Shown: piece after piece, positions 23,646 through 38,542 of the stretch
How the letters are laid out: each line of letters starts with the position of its first letter
Position numbering within the stretch: the stretch's first letter is position 1
NCBI GenBank assembly: GCA_029747015.1
Contig: JAKOGI010000002.1
Coordinates: 3,072,001 to 3,136,000, forward strand
Length of the DNA stretch: 64,000 nt
DNA from: Carnegiea gigantea
Lineage: Eukaryota > Streptophyta > Magnoliopsida > Caryophyllales > Cactaceae
Reading direction: 5' to 3'
Made by a program: the position numbers and the translations under genes
The notes under the pieces: generated by a model
The model's database searches: none
What the model saw: only the letters and a program-made list of their open reading frames with translations
Told to the model about the DNA's origin: nothing

Positions 23646-26478
23646 CTACTTAAGAGGCTTCATCCCCTGGAGTATTGCAATTTGCAAATCAAAAAAACTT
23701 CATGATGAATGTCACGCAAAGAATCACAAGGAGAAGTACATGCAGGGGGGGTAAAATAAAATAAACAGCAGAACACCAGGATGATCCTAAGTTTCTCGGC
23801 AGACCATTATCATCTGAACCTGTAATGCGACAAACTATGTAAAGCATGCAGATATATAAGGCTGTGCGTCAAGTTTAAAAGTTACGTAATGGGGGGATCA
23901 ATTGTTGAGACCGGAATGTTCAACAGAATTATTGTTGTTCAGATATATAAGGCTGTGTGTCAAGTTTAAAAGTTACATAATGGGGAAATCAATTGTTGAG
24001 ACTGGAATGTTCAATAGAATTGTTGTTGTTGTTGTTGTTGTTGTTGCTGCAAAAGAACGAGCTTCATTATTCTGGAAAGCATCAGAAAAACATACGGCTG
24101 TGCTACAGAACAACAGAACTCACAGAAGATATCATTTAACCTCCAAGGAAATCCAACCTATCATGCATGAATTAGAATACTTAATTCAAGTTCTTTGAGC
24201 TCTGAACAGAGGGAGAAAATTGATAATTTGTATTCGAATGTATATTTGTTCGAGTAGAAGGTGGATATAGCTGCTATTCAGAGGATGCATTTCCATGGGC
24301 AGAAGTACAAGGAAAAATGGTCAATTATAAGACGTTGAGTCTTATGAATGTTCATTGGAAGAGGACAAACCACATGCCAAATGTGCAAGTGATGAGCAAG
24401 TTAGAGAGTGGGAGTTATGTGGAGAGTTGACGTATGTGCTACACCTACCATGATGCATGCATTTCTAACTTCTCCAGAACCAGTCTTTGCTTTAAATGAG
24501 CAATGCAATTAGAAACAGCCAGACCCCACCCCCCCCCCCCCCCCCAAAAAAAAAAAAAAACAAAACACACACGAAAAAATATTTTTTTAAAAAAAATCCT
24601 GTTCTCTAACCACGTAGCTGTTTTCTTCCATGAGCAAGAAAGAAAAAACAGAACAAGGGCATGGAGCTAACTGTCCGTAATTTACAATTATCAGTTGAAG
24701 AAGCAATTTAGAAATGAGGGTTCTTTTTTTTTGGGGGGGGGGGGGGTTTCCATAGGTTGCTACCTTAGAAGCCCTCAACTCATTGACTGCCATACGGAGG
24801 TCATCATCAGAGAGTATCAACCTTGACAGAGCCCCTGTACTTATCCTAACAACAAGCAAATAAGTAGATCAACAACTTCAAATTGAAAATGTGAATAAAA
24901 TAGTTACTATTAGAGCAGACGACCAGAAAACAGTATCTTGTTATTGATACCCTGGATGGCAGAAGGATGAGTTACACGGAGGTAAATTCTGTGTGGGAAA
25001 TAGAAATTCAACGTGCTAACTTCGTTTTCATTTTATGATAGCCAGAGTCAAAATGAGCCATAAGAAAGAATGCCATTGCAAGTTCATAACAGCATTAAGG
25101 AATTCCTCACTGAAAATGACATATAAAACTAACCATTGAAAACTTCTGTTGCATAATCCTCACAGCACATATCACTTAGCAAGCATACATAGCAAACCCA
25201 GCAAAAAGGTTCAATAGAAATATGTAACAATATTACCCCAAGAACTTAGCAGCATCCGATATAGAACCATTAACCGCATAGATTAAATCCAACAATGCTT
25301 GCATGCCCTAGACATAGGGGGAAAGTACCAACCAAATCAAGCCATGTGATGTATTAGATAACAGTGTCATGAAGAGTTATACTACTAGAAATAGGCATAA
25401 TCACCTCAACAAACTTTGGATTATTTGCTTTAATTTGCGGACCACATTCTGATCCTCTGACAGTGGACTTAGGTGGAAGAATTCGAAGAAGCTCTATAGG
25501 AGGAGAGTAAGCATCGAGATCCACAGGTCTTCTTACTATCAAAGAAATTAAGCGAAAAGCACAATATAATCAAATTGGAAAAGTACCCAAAAAGGGTGTC
25601 TTCAATTGCTCATTTTGGTGCAATTAACAAATAAGAATAGCACCTATACGAACAATGTAACAGTTACCCTCTCATTGGAAAGGTTTATGCCAACGTTACC
25701 GGTGTGTTTAACGCAGTAATCATACAACAACAACAAAAACAAAAAATAACTGCCAGTTTCATGGGGAAATATAACATAACAATTACACAAACCCCAAAAA
25801 TCTGAGTCAAAATTTCATACTTGCAATCTAAAACATTCAAGTATAAATATAGAGGAAAAAGAACAGAAAACCCTAGTCCAATATAAAGACCTTACCTTTG
25901 AGAGCCAGGAGTGCGCGAAGGCGGTTTAATGCTGATGCACGGTTCTTATGCTGTGACCGATCTTCAGAAGCCTGGCAATGGCATCAAAGTACAAAAGGGT
26001 TCAACTTCAACCATCAAATCAATGATTTGAACACGCAACAATGCAGAAGTACCTGAGCAATAATGCCAGTGGGACGGTGTTTGAGACGGACAGCAGTCTC
26101 TCTCTTGTTGCGATGTTGCCCACCAGGGCCTGAAGCTTTGAATGTCTCCATTTCGCACTGACTCATCAGTTGCTCATCTGACAATCCCAAATACCCACCT
26201 TCAGTTCTATGACTATCACTATCACTGGCACAACCAGCTCCAATTCTGTCTCCTGTGGACGATGAAAACGCAGTGATTCTTTGACAATGAAATTTGCAAT
26301 CTGGCCATGTTCGTCTTCCAAAATCTGCAATTGGATTTGCGGGGGGAAGAGATAGAGAATTTGCGCCTGCTGTTCTACAAAGGAGGGCGGAGGATGTATA
26401 AAGGGCAAAAGGCAACGAACCCACAAGTTTAATCCCTCCTAGCTTTAGACAAATGGGCAATCGACATCGACCCATCAT
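23646..26478 (-). CDS. Organellar class I release-factor-like GGQ protein (268 aa)
   Basis: Six minus-strand exons join in phase: 26478-26053, 25971-25896, 25535-25405, 25307-25237, 24845-24764, 23666-23646 (807 nt). The N-terminal 70 or so residues are basic and Ser/Leu-rich, a likely mitochondrial or plastid presequence. The motif [15 protein letters not shown] has the catalytic GGQ at residues 119-121, which in this superfamily places a Gln in the ribosomal peptidyl-transferase centre to hydrolyse peptidyl-tRNA. The codon-reading domain of true RF1/RF2 is absent, as in MTRFR (C12orf65) and ICT1-type rescue factors. It resembles Arabidopsis At1g33330. The plant-specific tail ([28 protein letters not shown]) follows. 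The final exon is only 21 nt, encoding GMKPLK and a stop, 1.1 kb from exon 5. It lies divergently from the XCP protease gene. Confidence 0.9.
23849..24047. repeat. 91-bp tandem duplication ending in a (GTT)n microsatellite
   Basis: Copies at 23849-23939 and 23940 to about 24030 share CAGATATATAAGGCTGTG and GTTCAAYAGAATT. The second runs into about eight GTT units. It lies in the last intron of the release-factor-like gene. Confidence 0.88.
24529..24746. repeat. Paired homopolymer tracts C17A15 and T9G14
   Basis: C run at 24529-24545 followed by A run at 24546-24560; T run at 24724-24732 followed by G run at 24733-24746. Both lie in the last intron of the release-factor-like gene, in opposite orientation and about 160 bp apart, so they could pair. 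Confidence 0.85.
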
Positions 26479-27437
26479 TGTTTGCCCCGAAAATCCGACT
26501 CCTCAAGTTCAATTTCAGGTGATTCTTTGCAAATTCTCCCTAACTGTGGAACCCCAGATAAACCCCGCCTTCAATTCAGTTTGAATGTTTGTTGATTTAA
26601 CGAAGAAATGGTCGGGCAATCGCCTGGCAATCAGGAGAGGATAGAGAGAGGCAGAAAGACGTTAGTTATTCAGACACCTAGACACCTAAATAATTTTGTA
26701 GTGTATACAAATAATTTGTTAAGTGAAAAACACATATTTTCATAAGTATAGTATAAGAAATTAATTCTTTTTTTTTTTTTTACTGAGCTATTGACAGTTC
26801 TTTTAAATATCTTTGTGTATTTGCTTTTATCTAGTTTGTTTACAACTCTTACTTGTTCAACTTTGCTTGCAATGTACTTTCCTATTGTTTGGAAAGCAAT
26901 ATATCCAAATCAACGTTCCCAAATTTTCAAAGAATAACCATGGAGATTAAAAGTACTATGCATATTCTACGCTAGTTTAACTCTATAATCGAATTTCAAA
27001 TGGGACAGTCTACAACTAAATTAACGCAACAAAAGGCATTTTAATGTTTAGACCCAAATCAGCCAAAATTTAGGACAAAGGAAGAATAAACAATCATGCT
27101 AGAGATTATGCAGTGACAGACATATTACAATTTTTGGGGGGGGGTAAAGAAGGGAGAATAGCAAGCTCAAAAGAGTAACACAAACAGGCCAACTTTGAAT
27201 TTTTAATTTCTCAACAAACTGCAAACAATGAGCAAACCTTGCAACCAAAGACTGTCAAAAAGAGACCCACCCTTCAAGATTTAGTCATCTCAGATTTAGA
27301 TATTATTGATCCCCCTTTACTTCAAAGCAACATACAGCAAACCATAGCATATAAATTCCATGCCTCTCTTCTCAAAACACAAGCCAACTCTCCACATCCC
27401 AACAATAGTCAAATTTCCCAAACTAGAGCAACATATT
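26479..27437. promoter_or_regulatory. Divergent intergenic region between release-factor-like and XCP genes
   Basis: The 959 bp between two start codons on opposite strands must hold both promoters. AT-rich; T5G9 at about 27132-27145. CATATAAATTCC at about 27348 is a candidate TATA box for the protease gene (90 bp before its ATG). Confidence 0.5.
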
Positions 27438-28883
<1,446 letters not shown>

Positions 28884-30950
28884 GGACATTTGAAGATACC
28901 TTCAGTTGCCCTTCTTCCTGCCACTGCAGATGTCAGCTAAACGAACAATAAACACGGCGCGAGCCAGAAAGTTTATTATGTTTTTCACATTCAATTGAAA
29001 AAAGCGGATGATTATATAAATTCCCATCAGTACTTTGAGAAACATAAAGCACATCTTACAAAGTTATTGCTAGTAAATCAATTACCTGAAATGTACAGCT
29101 ACCACAGATGAATGCTGACACAAGCATTTACACAAAGGGCCACACCAGAACACGTAAGTGGCAAAATCAGCAACAGTAGACAACATCTAAATGGCCTCTA
29201 ACTCACTCAGGCATATAAAGTACAAAACAAGACAACAGGTGTTTTGAATGATCATGTCGAATATTTTGAATGATCAAATGTGAGAAAGAGGTTATCTATT
29301 TCAAAGACGAACTACACACTAATCAGAAACCTCATTGTGTTTGAAGACACGATTATATTTCAAAGCCATAGGACCAGGATCGAGAATGTACAGAAAGTTT
29401 CAAAATCAGAAGATTTGGCACAACTGAACAGCTAGCCACAAATGCAAAATCATATCAGGCCACAAACAGAATTCTGAACACAAGGCCTCCAACCTCGTTC
29501 ACATTATCCACGAAGTGACCAAGTAACTTGTATCCTCTAGAGGTACTGCCATTTGTCCCAACAAATCTAAAATCAATTTCAAATCCCTTCCATCCTCCAA
29601 CCCCCCCCCCCCCAACCCAAAAAAACACCGTACAAAAAAGAACGGGAGGTGTCTGCAGTTCGAGTCATCCAATTGGCCACATTTGCAGCAATAATATATT
29701 CTTACAGCAATTATCACGTATTAACTGGCTTTCACCACGGAAAGGATCCATCTTTTCCGCTAGAATTTGATTTTAAGTGCAGAATGTTTCTAGGTGACAA
29801 TATGCAAACATCCATGAGAACATGCAGTAATAATTGATTTGCATAAATATACCAAGTAAAAAAGACAAGTTGAACAGAAGAACAAGTATAACAATTTGAC
29901 GTAAATATGGAATGTATGATATTCATTGGTGATATTAAGAGGAAATGAAACCAGTTTTCCCCAACTCAATCTCATCCAACAAAACACACACGCCGCCCTG
30001 AATGCTATGTACAACAGACCAAACACACTCATTCCATGCCACTACTGCTATACCAGATTGAGTGAAAACATAATTCCTTGTTAATATGGACAAGATTAAA
30101 CCAATTCTAAGCACAAAATCAATTAAGTAAATGATTTCATAGCAAGCTTATTAATGAGTCGAATCCCTCTTTCCCAAAGTTGAGCAGATTGTAAAACATC
30201 GGGACACTCGAGGTGAGCTCCTCAACCGCAATGGTGACCACCCGAAACAGGCCTGGATTGTGTGCATCACCCCTTCGAAGTAGGTTCCTGCACCAGATGT
30301 TCTGGAAGCTTCGACTGGGCCCCACATGAGCTTCTTTCCAAATCAGCATCCCCATAGATTTGTAGCCTTTGAGGCTGGACCACTGCAAGGTGGGTATGCG
30401 TCCCACCCCTCCTGATCAGCTTGGGCTTATCATGGGACTTATGATGGTGCTGAAAATTGGAAATTACCCCAGGCTTTGAACTGTACATGGTGGTTCTGCC
30501 TAATCCCCGATCAATTTTCCCTTCAAGAACATGCCAGTTCATCGGTTGGCTCTAGGTCTTCTAATAGCTTAATTCTTGAATTGAAGCTAATCAAAGAAAA
30601 TAGTGGTGCTTCACAGAGCCATACAGGACTAAAGAAAAATTTACTATAACTAATCGATCTTTAGACAATGATGCGTAGATCCAATTTGCATATAGAAGTG
30701 TTATTATTGACAATTAAAGCTTCACAAGAGAAGTTGACACTTGAGGCACCAATATAAGCCGGATCAAGTTCCATTGGAAGTAATTTCTCATACGACTAGA
30801 GAAGGTTATTGGTGTTATTGGCCATCATAATGTCAATTAAGCCCAATCGTGCAATCTTCTTGTAATCGACGCATGCACCATCCTGACATTGTTTGCATTA
30901 TTTAGCACCAACTTGGACAAAAAACCGTCATTATTTTGGATCTTGATTTT
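28884..30950. other. Intergenic DNA downstream of the protease
   Basis: 3' UTR of the protease, then about 1.9 kb without a clear gene. C13 at about 29601-29613. Two overlapping minus-strand frames (30137-30406 and 30267-30542) lie in a GC-richer patch but match no family I know; they may be remains of a gene. Confidence 0.4.
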
Positions 30951-30956
30951 CCGTCA

Positions 30957-31104
30957 ACATCCCTGTCTGAGCTAGAGCTGATCGACTCCGATATTACCAA
31001 CAATGGCTGCAATGGAGACCTCATGTCATGGATGCTGCTCTTGATTTTATAGCTCCTAATAGGGTCTTCGCGAGGAAGACGTTTACCTATGCATATTGGA
31101 GTAT
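30957..31104 (+). pseudogene. Decayed fragment of XCP-type protease exon 2
   Basis: The stretch beginning CATCCCTGTCTGAGC follows the functional exon 2 (28061 onward) at most positions, through AACAATGGCTGCAATGGAG and GGATGCTGCT, to about TATTGGAG. It has a stop in place of the first Gln codon (CAA to TAG context), a Cys-to-Ser change, a small insertion near CATGTCATGG and several indels. No flanking protease exons are recognisable. It is a relic of a local duplication of the gene 2 kb upstream. Confidence 0.88.
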
Positions 31105-31334
31105 GTTGTAACATGCTGTTTACATGAGCAATGGAGGCTCAATCTCAAAGACATTTGGGAATCTATAGTAGTCTTGCAAAATCAAAACTTTACGGATAAT
31201 CAAAATGCAAAACTCCATGATACAGAGAAAAGTCTGGTTCCAATTTGACTAAAGAAAATTACCGCAAAAATGATGCAACAGAGATCCCTCTACTACTACC
31301 TTTGTCAAATTCATCTCACAATGCTGTAACTCAA

Positions 31335-33117
31335 TCACGGACAAGGAGGTGGCATCTGGGCACCAATGTATCTTGCTTTTACATTTTCACAACTGGAGAT
31401 TGGTAGCCTTTTATCGCCCGAAGACAAGTTCAGATGAACATCCTGTAAATATATGTTCTCGCACGGAGTTCCTTTACTACATGATAGCATCACTGCAACT
31501 GGAGATGCTGAAGTTCCAGTGATATTCTTGAAATATATGTCGCTCAATCTCACCCTTGATGGTGCCTGAAATCACAAATTTTTTGCAACTCATGAAAAAC
31601 CCATATCTCCGTTGTTGGTTATGACTTATGACAGGATAAACTTGGATATAGATGAGATCCATAAAGTAAAATTGTTCAGACCTAATTACCTTGGATGAGC
31701 AAGAGTCAAACGGGCAATACTCTTGATCAATGATTATGGGGTTCCTCACATGCTTCATCATAATGTTCTCAAATCTGATATCAGTTGCTGTGCTTCTGCC
31801 AGGAGAATCAGGCCAAGTCTTGATCCTAATCCCATTTGAGGTCCCAATCATCGTGCAATTTCTTATGACAAGCCCCTTCACATCTTGCTCATTTGGATAT
31901 CTCCCCAAGCTTCCAACACTGTAACCGAAAAAGATTAAAATATAAGATCAAGCACCCCTACATGCATCGCAGATTCACAGATAGAGATCTAGGATGAAAA
32001 ACACCGATGTAATCGAATCATCTGCACCACCCTATTGAATCCCACTATAATGGGGTCTGGGAGAGTCCAAATGCATGCAGCCCTATGCCCATATCCCAGC
32101 AATTAGTTATCAGAGAAGCCATGTCTAAGAGATCCAGCAAAAAGGATTGGTATTGGTGCCTCTTACCTTATACCATGACCAGGTCCACAAGTGATATTCG
32201 TTATGGTGATTTCAGAGTTCCCTTGGCCAACTGAGATGCAATCATCCCCAGTCCCAATTATTGACCTGGACAAATGAACATTCGTGCTTCGCTCGAGGTG
32301 GATGCCATCTGTGTTAGGACTCTCATCTGGGGCAAAAATGCTGAGTTCGGAGCCAGTGAAATCTCTGCATCCTACAAGAGCTATGTGGAAAAACTTGCTG
32401 TTCAACGAGGTTATCTGATGAACGATTGTTCTATTCATACCCACAAACTTCAAATTCTGACAGAACAAAGACGCAAAAACTCCTTAGCATATATTAGCAA
32501 ATCTGCTAGCTGCTGGATAAAGTGAACAAGCACTAAAAATAAAATCCAGTGCTTAGAAGAACAAGATGGTAAACTATTCATTCAAACCCAATATAGTTTC
32601 CTACAGTTTACACATCCTTACTTTCTCTCTATGTTACTAATAGTCTCATAGTCTACCACCGCTGCCCAACTTGGATATTTGGTTCAGGTGTCAGGCTGGC
32701 GCATTCTCTGGTATTCCCCATGCAGTAAGGGACCCCCAAAAGGAGGGAAAATAACGTAAGGTGGCCACATAGGCACTTGAGGTCAAATGAAGAGTCCAAG
32801 TAACGTCGCTTTTGCTTAGCTTCTAAGTTGTACTGCTCTAATTTGTAAACTCTAACTCGCCACTCATAAATGTATAGCAGAAAGAGCAAAAAGATGAGGA
32901 CAAGGGTAAGATTGTGGAAGCATACGGTCGGAAGGAGATCACAGTTAGGACTGGAAGAGCACTTGCTAAAAGGCCAAGCTTCAGCCCCTTGCCCATCGAG
33001 AACTCCACCTCCTGCCAAGGTTAACCCCTCAATCCAAGCAAATTCAATCCACCCAGACCCAAACTTATAAACGGACAAGTCCGTTGTTGCCTTCAAATAG
33101 CCCTGCCCACAACCAAA

Positions 33118-33148
<31 letters not shown>

Positions 33149-33651
33149 CACACAAAACAAATGCAGGATGAGTAAAATGAATAGCATAAATACTGCAAAA
33201 AGAATCCCCTTGTTTACCTCCATAAGAACTGTGAGAGATGACACTTCCCTACATGGACCTTTAAACCTAAGAGGGCTGACGAGATAAGTCCCTTTGGGTA
33301 TCAAAAGAATGACATTGCCCCTAGCATTGCATGCAGTCTGCCAAGCAGCATTGAAGGCCTACATCCTCCACAAACCAAGTAATTAGTCAATGAAATAATA
33401 AAACCACGAGGAACAAGCAAACTAATAATGTCTACAAAAAGCTCAAAGCTCCTGAAGGATATTAGAAGATAACTTACCCGGCTGTCATCAGCTCTCCCAT
33501 CAGCTTGGACCCCAAAACTCTTGACATTGATGATGACCCCGGGCACCGTCCCGCAGCCAAGTGGTGAAGGAATTGGTGAGCTTGCTGCTAGCTTTCCTTG
33601 AGCAATGGTATTAGCATATAATACATAAAGCACAATGTAGAAATTCACCAT
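31335..33651 (-). CDS. Polygalacturonase, GH28 (413 aa)
   Basis: Six minus-strand exons: 33651-33478, 33358-33218, 33102-32926, 32456-32167, 31918-31690, 31565-31335 (1242 nt). A signal peptide of about 20 residues is followed by a right-handed beta-helix pectinase. All four GH28 signature boxes are present: NTD (212-214, in SPNTDGIHL), DD (235-236, in GTGDDCISV), GHG (257-259) and RIK (292-294). The enzyme hydrolyses alpha-1,4 links in de-esterified homogalacturonan in the cell wall. The two Asp pairs and His are intact, so it should be active. The C-terminal CENVKARYIGAQMPPPCP is typical of plant exopolygalacturonase-like members; endo or exo action cannot be settled here. Intron 2 holds a poly(T)/(TG)n tract in gene sense, at 33117-33152. 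Confidence 0.94.
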
Positions 33652-34212
33652 GGTGCTCTTGCCTTTTATTTTAAGAAAAATTCCTTTTTGCTAAGACTGT
33701 AGTGCCAGATTCATCTCGTGCTGCTTTTTCTCCCGCCAACCAGAGGCAGGGGAACGGACTCCTAGTAGCAGCGGTTACAAACAGTTTTTTTTTTCCCCCC
33801 CTCAGCAAAGAAAATATGCAGGCCCTTAGGAAATACAAAACAAACATTAACAGTAGTACTGTATTTAATATAGCAAGAAGGCAAAACGGCAACAACAGAG
33901 CAGTCAATGAGAAATTTAAATCCTAGTCAATCGTGAACTCCTCCGCGACTTTTACCATGCAAAACGCTTTTCCTGAATCCTATGTTGTAATTCCCAGAAA
34001 CAAAAAGGACAATTCTTTTGGGTTGGAACAATAACCGTAACTGGCAAATACGAAAAAGAAAAACAAAAAATAATAAGTACGTGGTTGAGCATAGAGAGGA
34101 GGTAGTTTTTACCACATTACTTGACTCCAGTGGGAGGGGTAGAAACGTGGCAGTTAGTGGGAAGAATATATGGGAAATTCAAGCAGTGTTTCTCGTTGTT
34201 AGCAGCCAAACT

Positions 34213-34236
34213 GTGTGTGTATGTGTGTGTGTGTGC

Positions 34237-34281
<45 letters not shown>
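34213..34281. repeat. Compound (GT)n(GA)n microsatellite
   Basis: About 20 GT units, with three odd bases, pass directly into about 14 GA units. Intergenic, between the starts of the polygalacturonase upstream region and the 3' end of the coiled-coil gene. Confidence 0.92.
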
Positions 34282-34288
<7 letters not shown>

Positions 34289-34551
34289 AATATTGACAAC
34301 TGGTAAAAGCATTTAATAGCGGGTGCTTCTGCAACTTTTCTAACAATAAGGCATTTCTTCAATCGCTGAATGATGAATCAGATCATATAGCACAGAGACA
34401 GATCACACAAACTATTTGTTGATATAAAATAAAACATCCTCTTCTGCTGAGAGAAGATAAGTTTAGATTTCTCAGAAAGCTAGCATGGAGGGCCAAAATT
34501 TTGGACTTTGGAACCAATGGAAGTTAATAAGCTTAAATTAAAAGTAGCATG

Positions 34552-36994
34552 TCATTTCTTAGCCTTAGAGAATCTTAGACAGCGATATTTCTCCCCACTG
34601 ACAGTGATTTCAAGAGCTCCATCCTGGTTATCTTGACTTGATGCAGTCCCCATGAGTACGCTTTTCTCTTTTTCGAGGCTTTCTCTTTCCATCTTCAGTC
34701 TTGCTTCTTGACGGGCAATCTCAGCCTGCATAAAAACAACTTAATAATCAAGAAAGGCATAAGAAGGATAACGCCATGTACCCAGAAAAACAAAACAACA
34801 AAAGAGGGGGGAGTCTTAGCAGTTAGCTGAATAAACTCAATGAAGAATCAGCAATCTGGTTCTAGAAGCGTATTTGCTCTCTCCTGTTCTTGGGTGAGTA
34901 GTTTTTAGGCCTTGATACAAGCATCATCAAATAAAGCCACTAGGAGCAGCCATTCCGAAAGCCTAATTAAGTGCAATGTAACGCAAAAGACGCAATCTCT
35001 CATATATGTACTACAATGCACCAATAATCACCAAGTTAACGTAACTATACTGATACTGTATTATCTTTCCAGAGCTACTTTGAAATTCACCCTCTAAGAC
35101 GTAGCAAGGTTAAAGAACTTTAGTACTATCGGAAGGCCACAGCAAAAATAGGAGGATTATCTGATGCCATAGCCACGTCTCCATTGAACTTGTAGCATGG
35201 GCCTCATTGGTTTCTGACTTTGATAGGCAATTGGCCATCAAAGAGAAAAACCTGAGAATTTGTTCCCTAGTGTTTCGTCACAAGAGATCTGAGGGCTTTA
35301 AGTGCTTGACTCGTTAAAATATGAATTTGGACATTCATTGCTTTTCCTGGACCCTGCCTGCCAGCTTAATCTTGGAAGTGTACGAAGGAGTAACAGAAAT
35401 GCTTCTCTCTCGCCTTGTTTTCTTTTTTAAACTACTTGCGAACACCCTAAATTTCCCACTTGGCAAAGTGACATCTCTTCTGATTGGCAATCATTGATTA
35501 ATGGTTTTGCATTCATCTCAACATGTTGAGAGTTTGAAATGCGCAACCTATCATTGTGTAGTCAAGCGAAAACTACTTTGATCTAGTATGCTTATTCCCC
35601 AAGCAAGTACTGAATTTCATAAATGACTAAACGAGTGCTAAATAAAGAAACAAAAACCTCATAAAATTACTTTAAATCCTAAGGCTACTGAGGTGGTGAT
35701 AATTAAGATTTCCCACTTGAAAACTTACTACTTAGCAGTGCTCCAAACTAATAGGATTACTGAATTTCAGTCACCTTGAACAGATAACGGCACGGATTTT
35801 AAGAAAGGGGACAAGAAACTCTGAATTACTTCCCAATTTTCCCTGCCTAAAGGGAACAGCCATTAGGACTTCCATCTCTCCCCTCAATGCCTCTCAACCA
35901 TCCAACAGAAAACCCCTTATCTCCAACTATGCTGCGCACAAGTATCCAACACAATCAAGTGAAAGCACCGTTATAGGCTATCTGCAAGGAATTCTATGCA
36001 TACTTTGGCCAGACTTGAAGAGTCCAAGAATTGCACCCATATCTAAGTATTGTGCGTTTGAGGTCAGTATATTATGCAAAAACAAAGGCTCTAGCTAGGT
36101 TTACATAGGTCCCAATATCCAATAGAGAAATTAGTGACATTGTTTAACGTCAATGGAATTTCAATGATTGCAAACAGGGAGATTGTGTAATTTTTACAAG
36201 TTTTCACTTATGATCGTCTAACATTGGCAGACTCCATAGGACATAGACCCCAATATGACTTTCTCCGTCTCTTTCTTTGTTCTCTTGATTATTTTGTAGT
36301 GTCAAATCATATATCAATGTAAAATTGGATTCCATGAATATATTTGGAAAGGCTCCTCAACTGAAGTGAAAATCACAAAAAAAAGATGCCCATAGATCTA
36401 GGGCACCAATAAGTAATAACTCAAAATCAGTGCACAGAACACAAAAATTAACACTCCTACAGTTCCTTCATCGGATGGTGACAAACAAACCACACTGAAG
36501 GCAACTCACAAATTTGTTAGCAGGTAAACATAGAGCGAAACAAAGACAAAATCTTCTCTTCAAACATCTCATCGGAATTCCACAAATATGAACCAGAACA
36601 CTTCAGCAATGCCGAATAAGTGAACATTCACCTCAAAATCTCACAAAAACTGAAAAACCTCACGAAATTGCAGCAGGTGTTCCTCCATTAATACTCGATT
36701 ACGTCAATTTTCAATTATCACAACGCGAATCACAACCTTACACACACAAACAATACGTAGAAATTTAAAGGGAGCAACCAATTCGCAATTAAATTGAGAC
36801 AATTTGATGAGTACCTCGCGACGAGAGAGCTCAGCCTTCCAAGCAGCTTCACGTTCAGCGACCTCGCGTTCTCTCTCTTCGATGTAACTCTGCATCTCTC
36901 TCTCCTTCATCATTCGGTCTTGCATATCTGCTTCCAACGCTTCCCTGAGCTCCTGGACGAACTTGTCAACCACTGCTTTTATCCTCAGCGACAT
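34552..36994 (-). CDS. Small charged coiled-coil protein (117 aa)
   Basis: Two minus-strand exons, 36994-36815 and 34725-34552, are separated by a 2089-bp GT-AG intron. The product starts MSLRIKAVVDKFVQELREAL; residues about 25-85 are almost all charged (E, R, K) with heptad-like spacing, predicting one long coiled coil. The end, LEITVSGEKYRCLRFSKAKK, looks like a separate short conserved tail. No signal peptide or membrane segment. I do not recognise a named family; it is probably a conserved plant protein acting as a subunit or adaptor, by inference from the coiled coil only. The exon 2 frame fits without adjustment. Confidence 0.78.
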
Positions 36995-38542
36995 TCTCTT
37001 TCTCCCTCCTCCCGCTTCTTCTTCGCCACGACTGGGTTTTCTGGGATCAAAATATCGAAATTTTCGAATTTTAGTAGGCAGGAAGAACTTGGATTGCCAT
37101 TGCCATGGCCAATCGATGAATTGGGGATGAATTGTTCTGGAATGAGATCGCTGGCTTGGAGTTGGGGAGGAGAGAGTGCGGGATTGAATTTGAATTCCAG
37201 AATCTGGTCAGAGAGCGTGTGAGTGTGATACACTTGACTTGGGTTCGATTCTTGTGATGGGGGAGAACTGAGACGGCCATTTTCTACAGGACCAAATCAA
37301 ATGTTGTTGTCCCATGATACATTTTCCAAATAAAAATACCAAATTTCGAGGGCAGGAATAATTTTAAATTCACAAGAAGAAAGGAATTAGATTTCAAGGG
37401 AAAGTAACAAGGGAGGCATCGCGCTCTCTCTCTCTCTCTCTTTTTGGGGGTTTCATTTTAATATAATAATTAAGTGTACTGTAAATAATATTGCTAATTA
37501 GTTATTTTTGAGTTTTTCTTTTTTATTTAGTGAGTTTTCAATTCTTTTGTTAGAGGGTATTACATCAGCAAGACAGTTAGGTCAATAATTGTGGTAGATT
37601 ATATACATTTATATTTTAAAGATAGTAATCATCAGCTACGTAAAATTTGAAGAGATATAATTTCACATTTATCATTCTTAACGGTGTTACTTTTAGCATA
37701 AAACTTTTTTATCCTCTTTTGATTGTGGCATATTATGTGGTACCACAATTTATTTGATTATGTTTACTTTGGAACTCAATGATTGTCTAATGACTATTGA
37801 ATATTCAATACTTGAAACTCACACGCTTCACATTTGTCTATCTCACTGTAATTTCATTAACCATTAAACATAAATCACAATGACCATCCGGTTTTCTCTT
37901 TAACAACTACATAAACAACCTCATGATACATAATTATATTTTTTCTTATTTTCATACGAGTTTGGTACTATAATATCGAAATTATAAATTTATAACATAA
38001 TTAATTAATTCAATTTATAAAATTGATCAACATTATCAGTAGAAAAACTCTTAACTTTGAGTCCCACCTACAAGTCAGATGCCTCATTTACAATTAAATA
38101 AAAATGCACTCCCATATTTCTCATAGAATGCTCAATATTTCCTATTTCATATGGTATTATATATCGATATCGTAATACCAAGTAAAATTTGAATTCAACG
38201 GGATTGTCTTCTGTGTCGCCAAAGTTTTAGTCTTTAGTCAAGCAACAAAGAAGAATTACCGCCGATTTCGGTTAGTGAATTGACACATTTATCCTTTATG
38301 AAGGGAAAAGCGACAATGAAACAAGCGGCGTGTTATTGTCTTTTTCCTCATTCGCTAACTGTTTTCACCCGACAAAAAATCACAGGATTACACCAAACAA
38401 ATTCATCCAACAAATCTTCCAATTCACAGTTCATCTCTCTCTCTCTCTCAGTTCTTCTTCACTCTTCACTACCCTAACCCATTATAGGCATCTCCACCCT
38501 TCCAAGCTAACCCCTAAACCCAAATTCAAATCAAGCATAACA
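36995..38542. promoter_or_regulatory. Divergent intergenic region, 1.5 kb
   Basis: Between the minus-strand coiled-coil gene and the plus-strand membrane-protein gene. (CT)n tracts at about 37423-37441 and 38434-38450 sit where the two leaders would be. The middle is AT-rich with no gene seen. Confidence 0.45.

Noticed and set aside
30137..30542. Two overlapping minus-strand frames downstream of the protease
   Set aside because: No family match, no good leader or splice context; kept only as a note in the intergenic entry.
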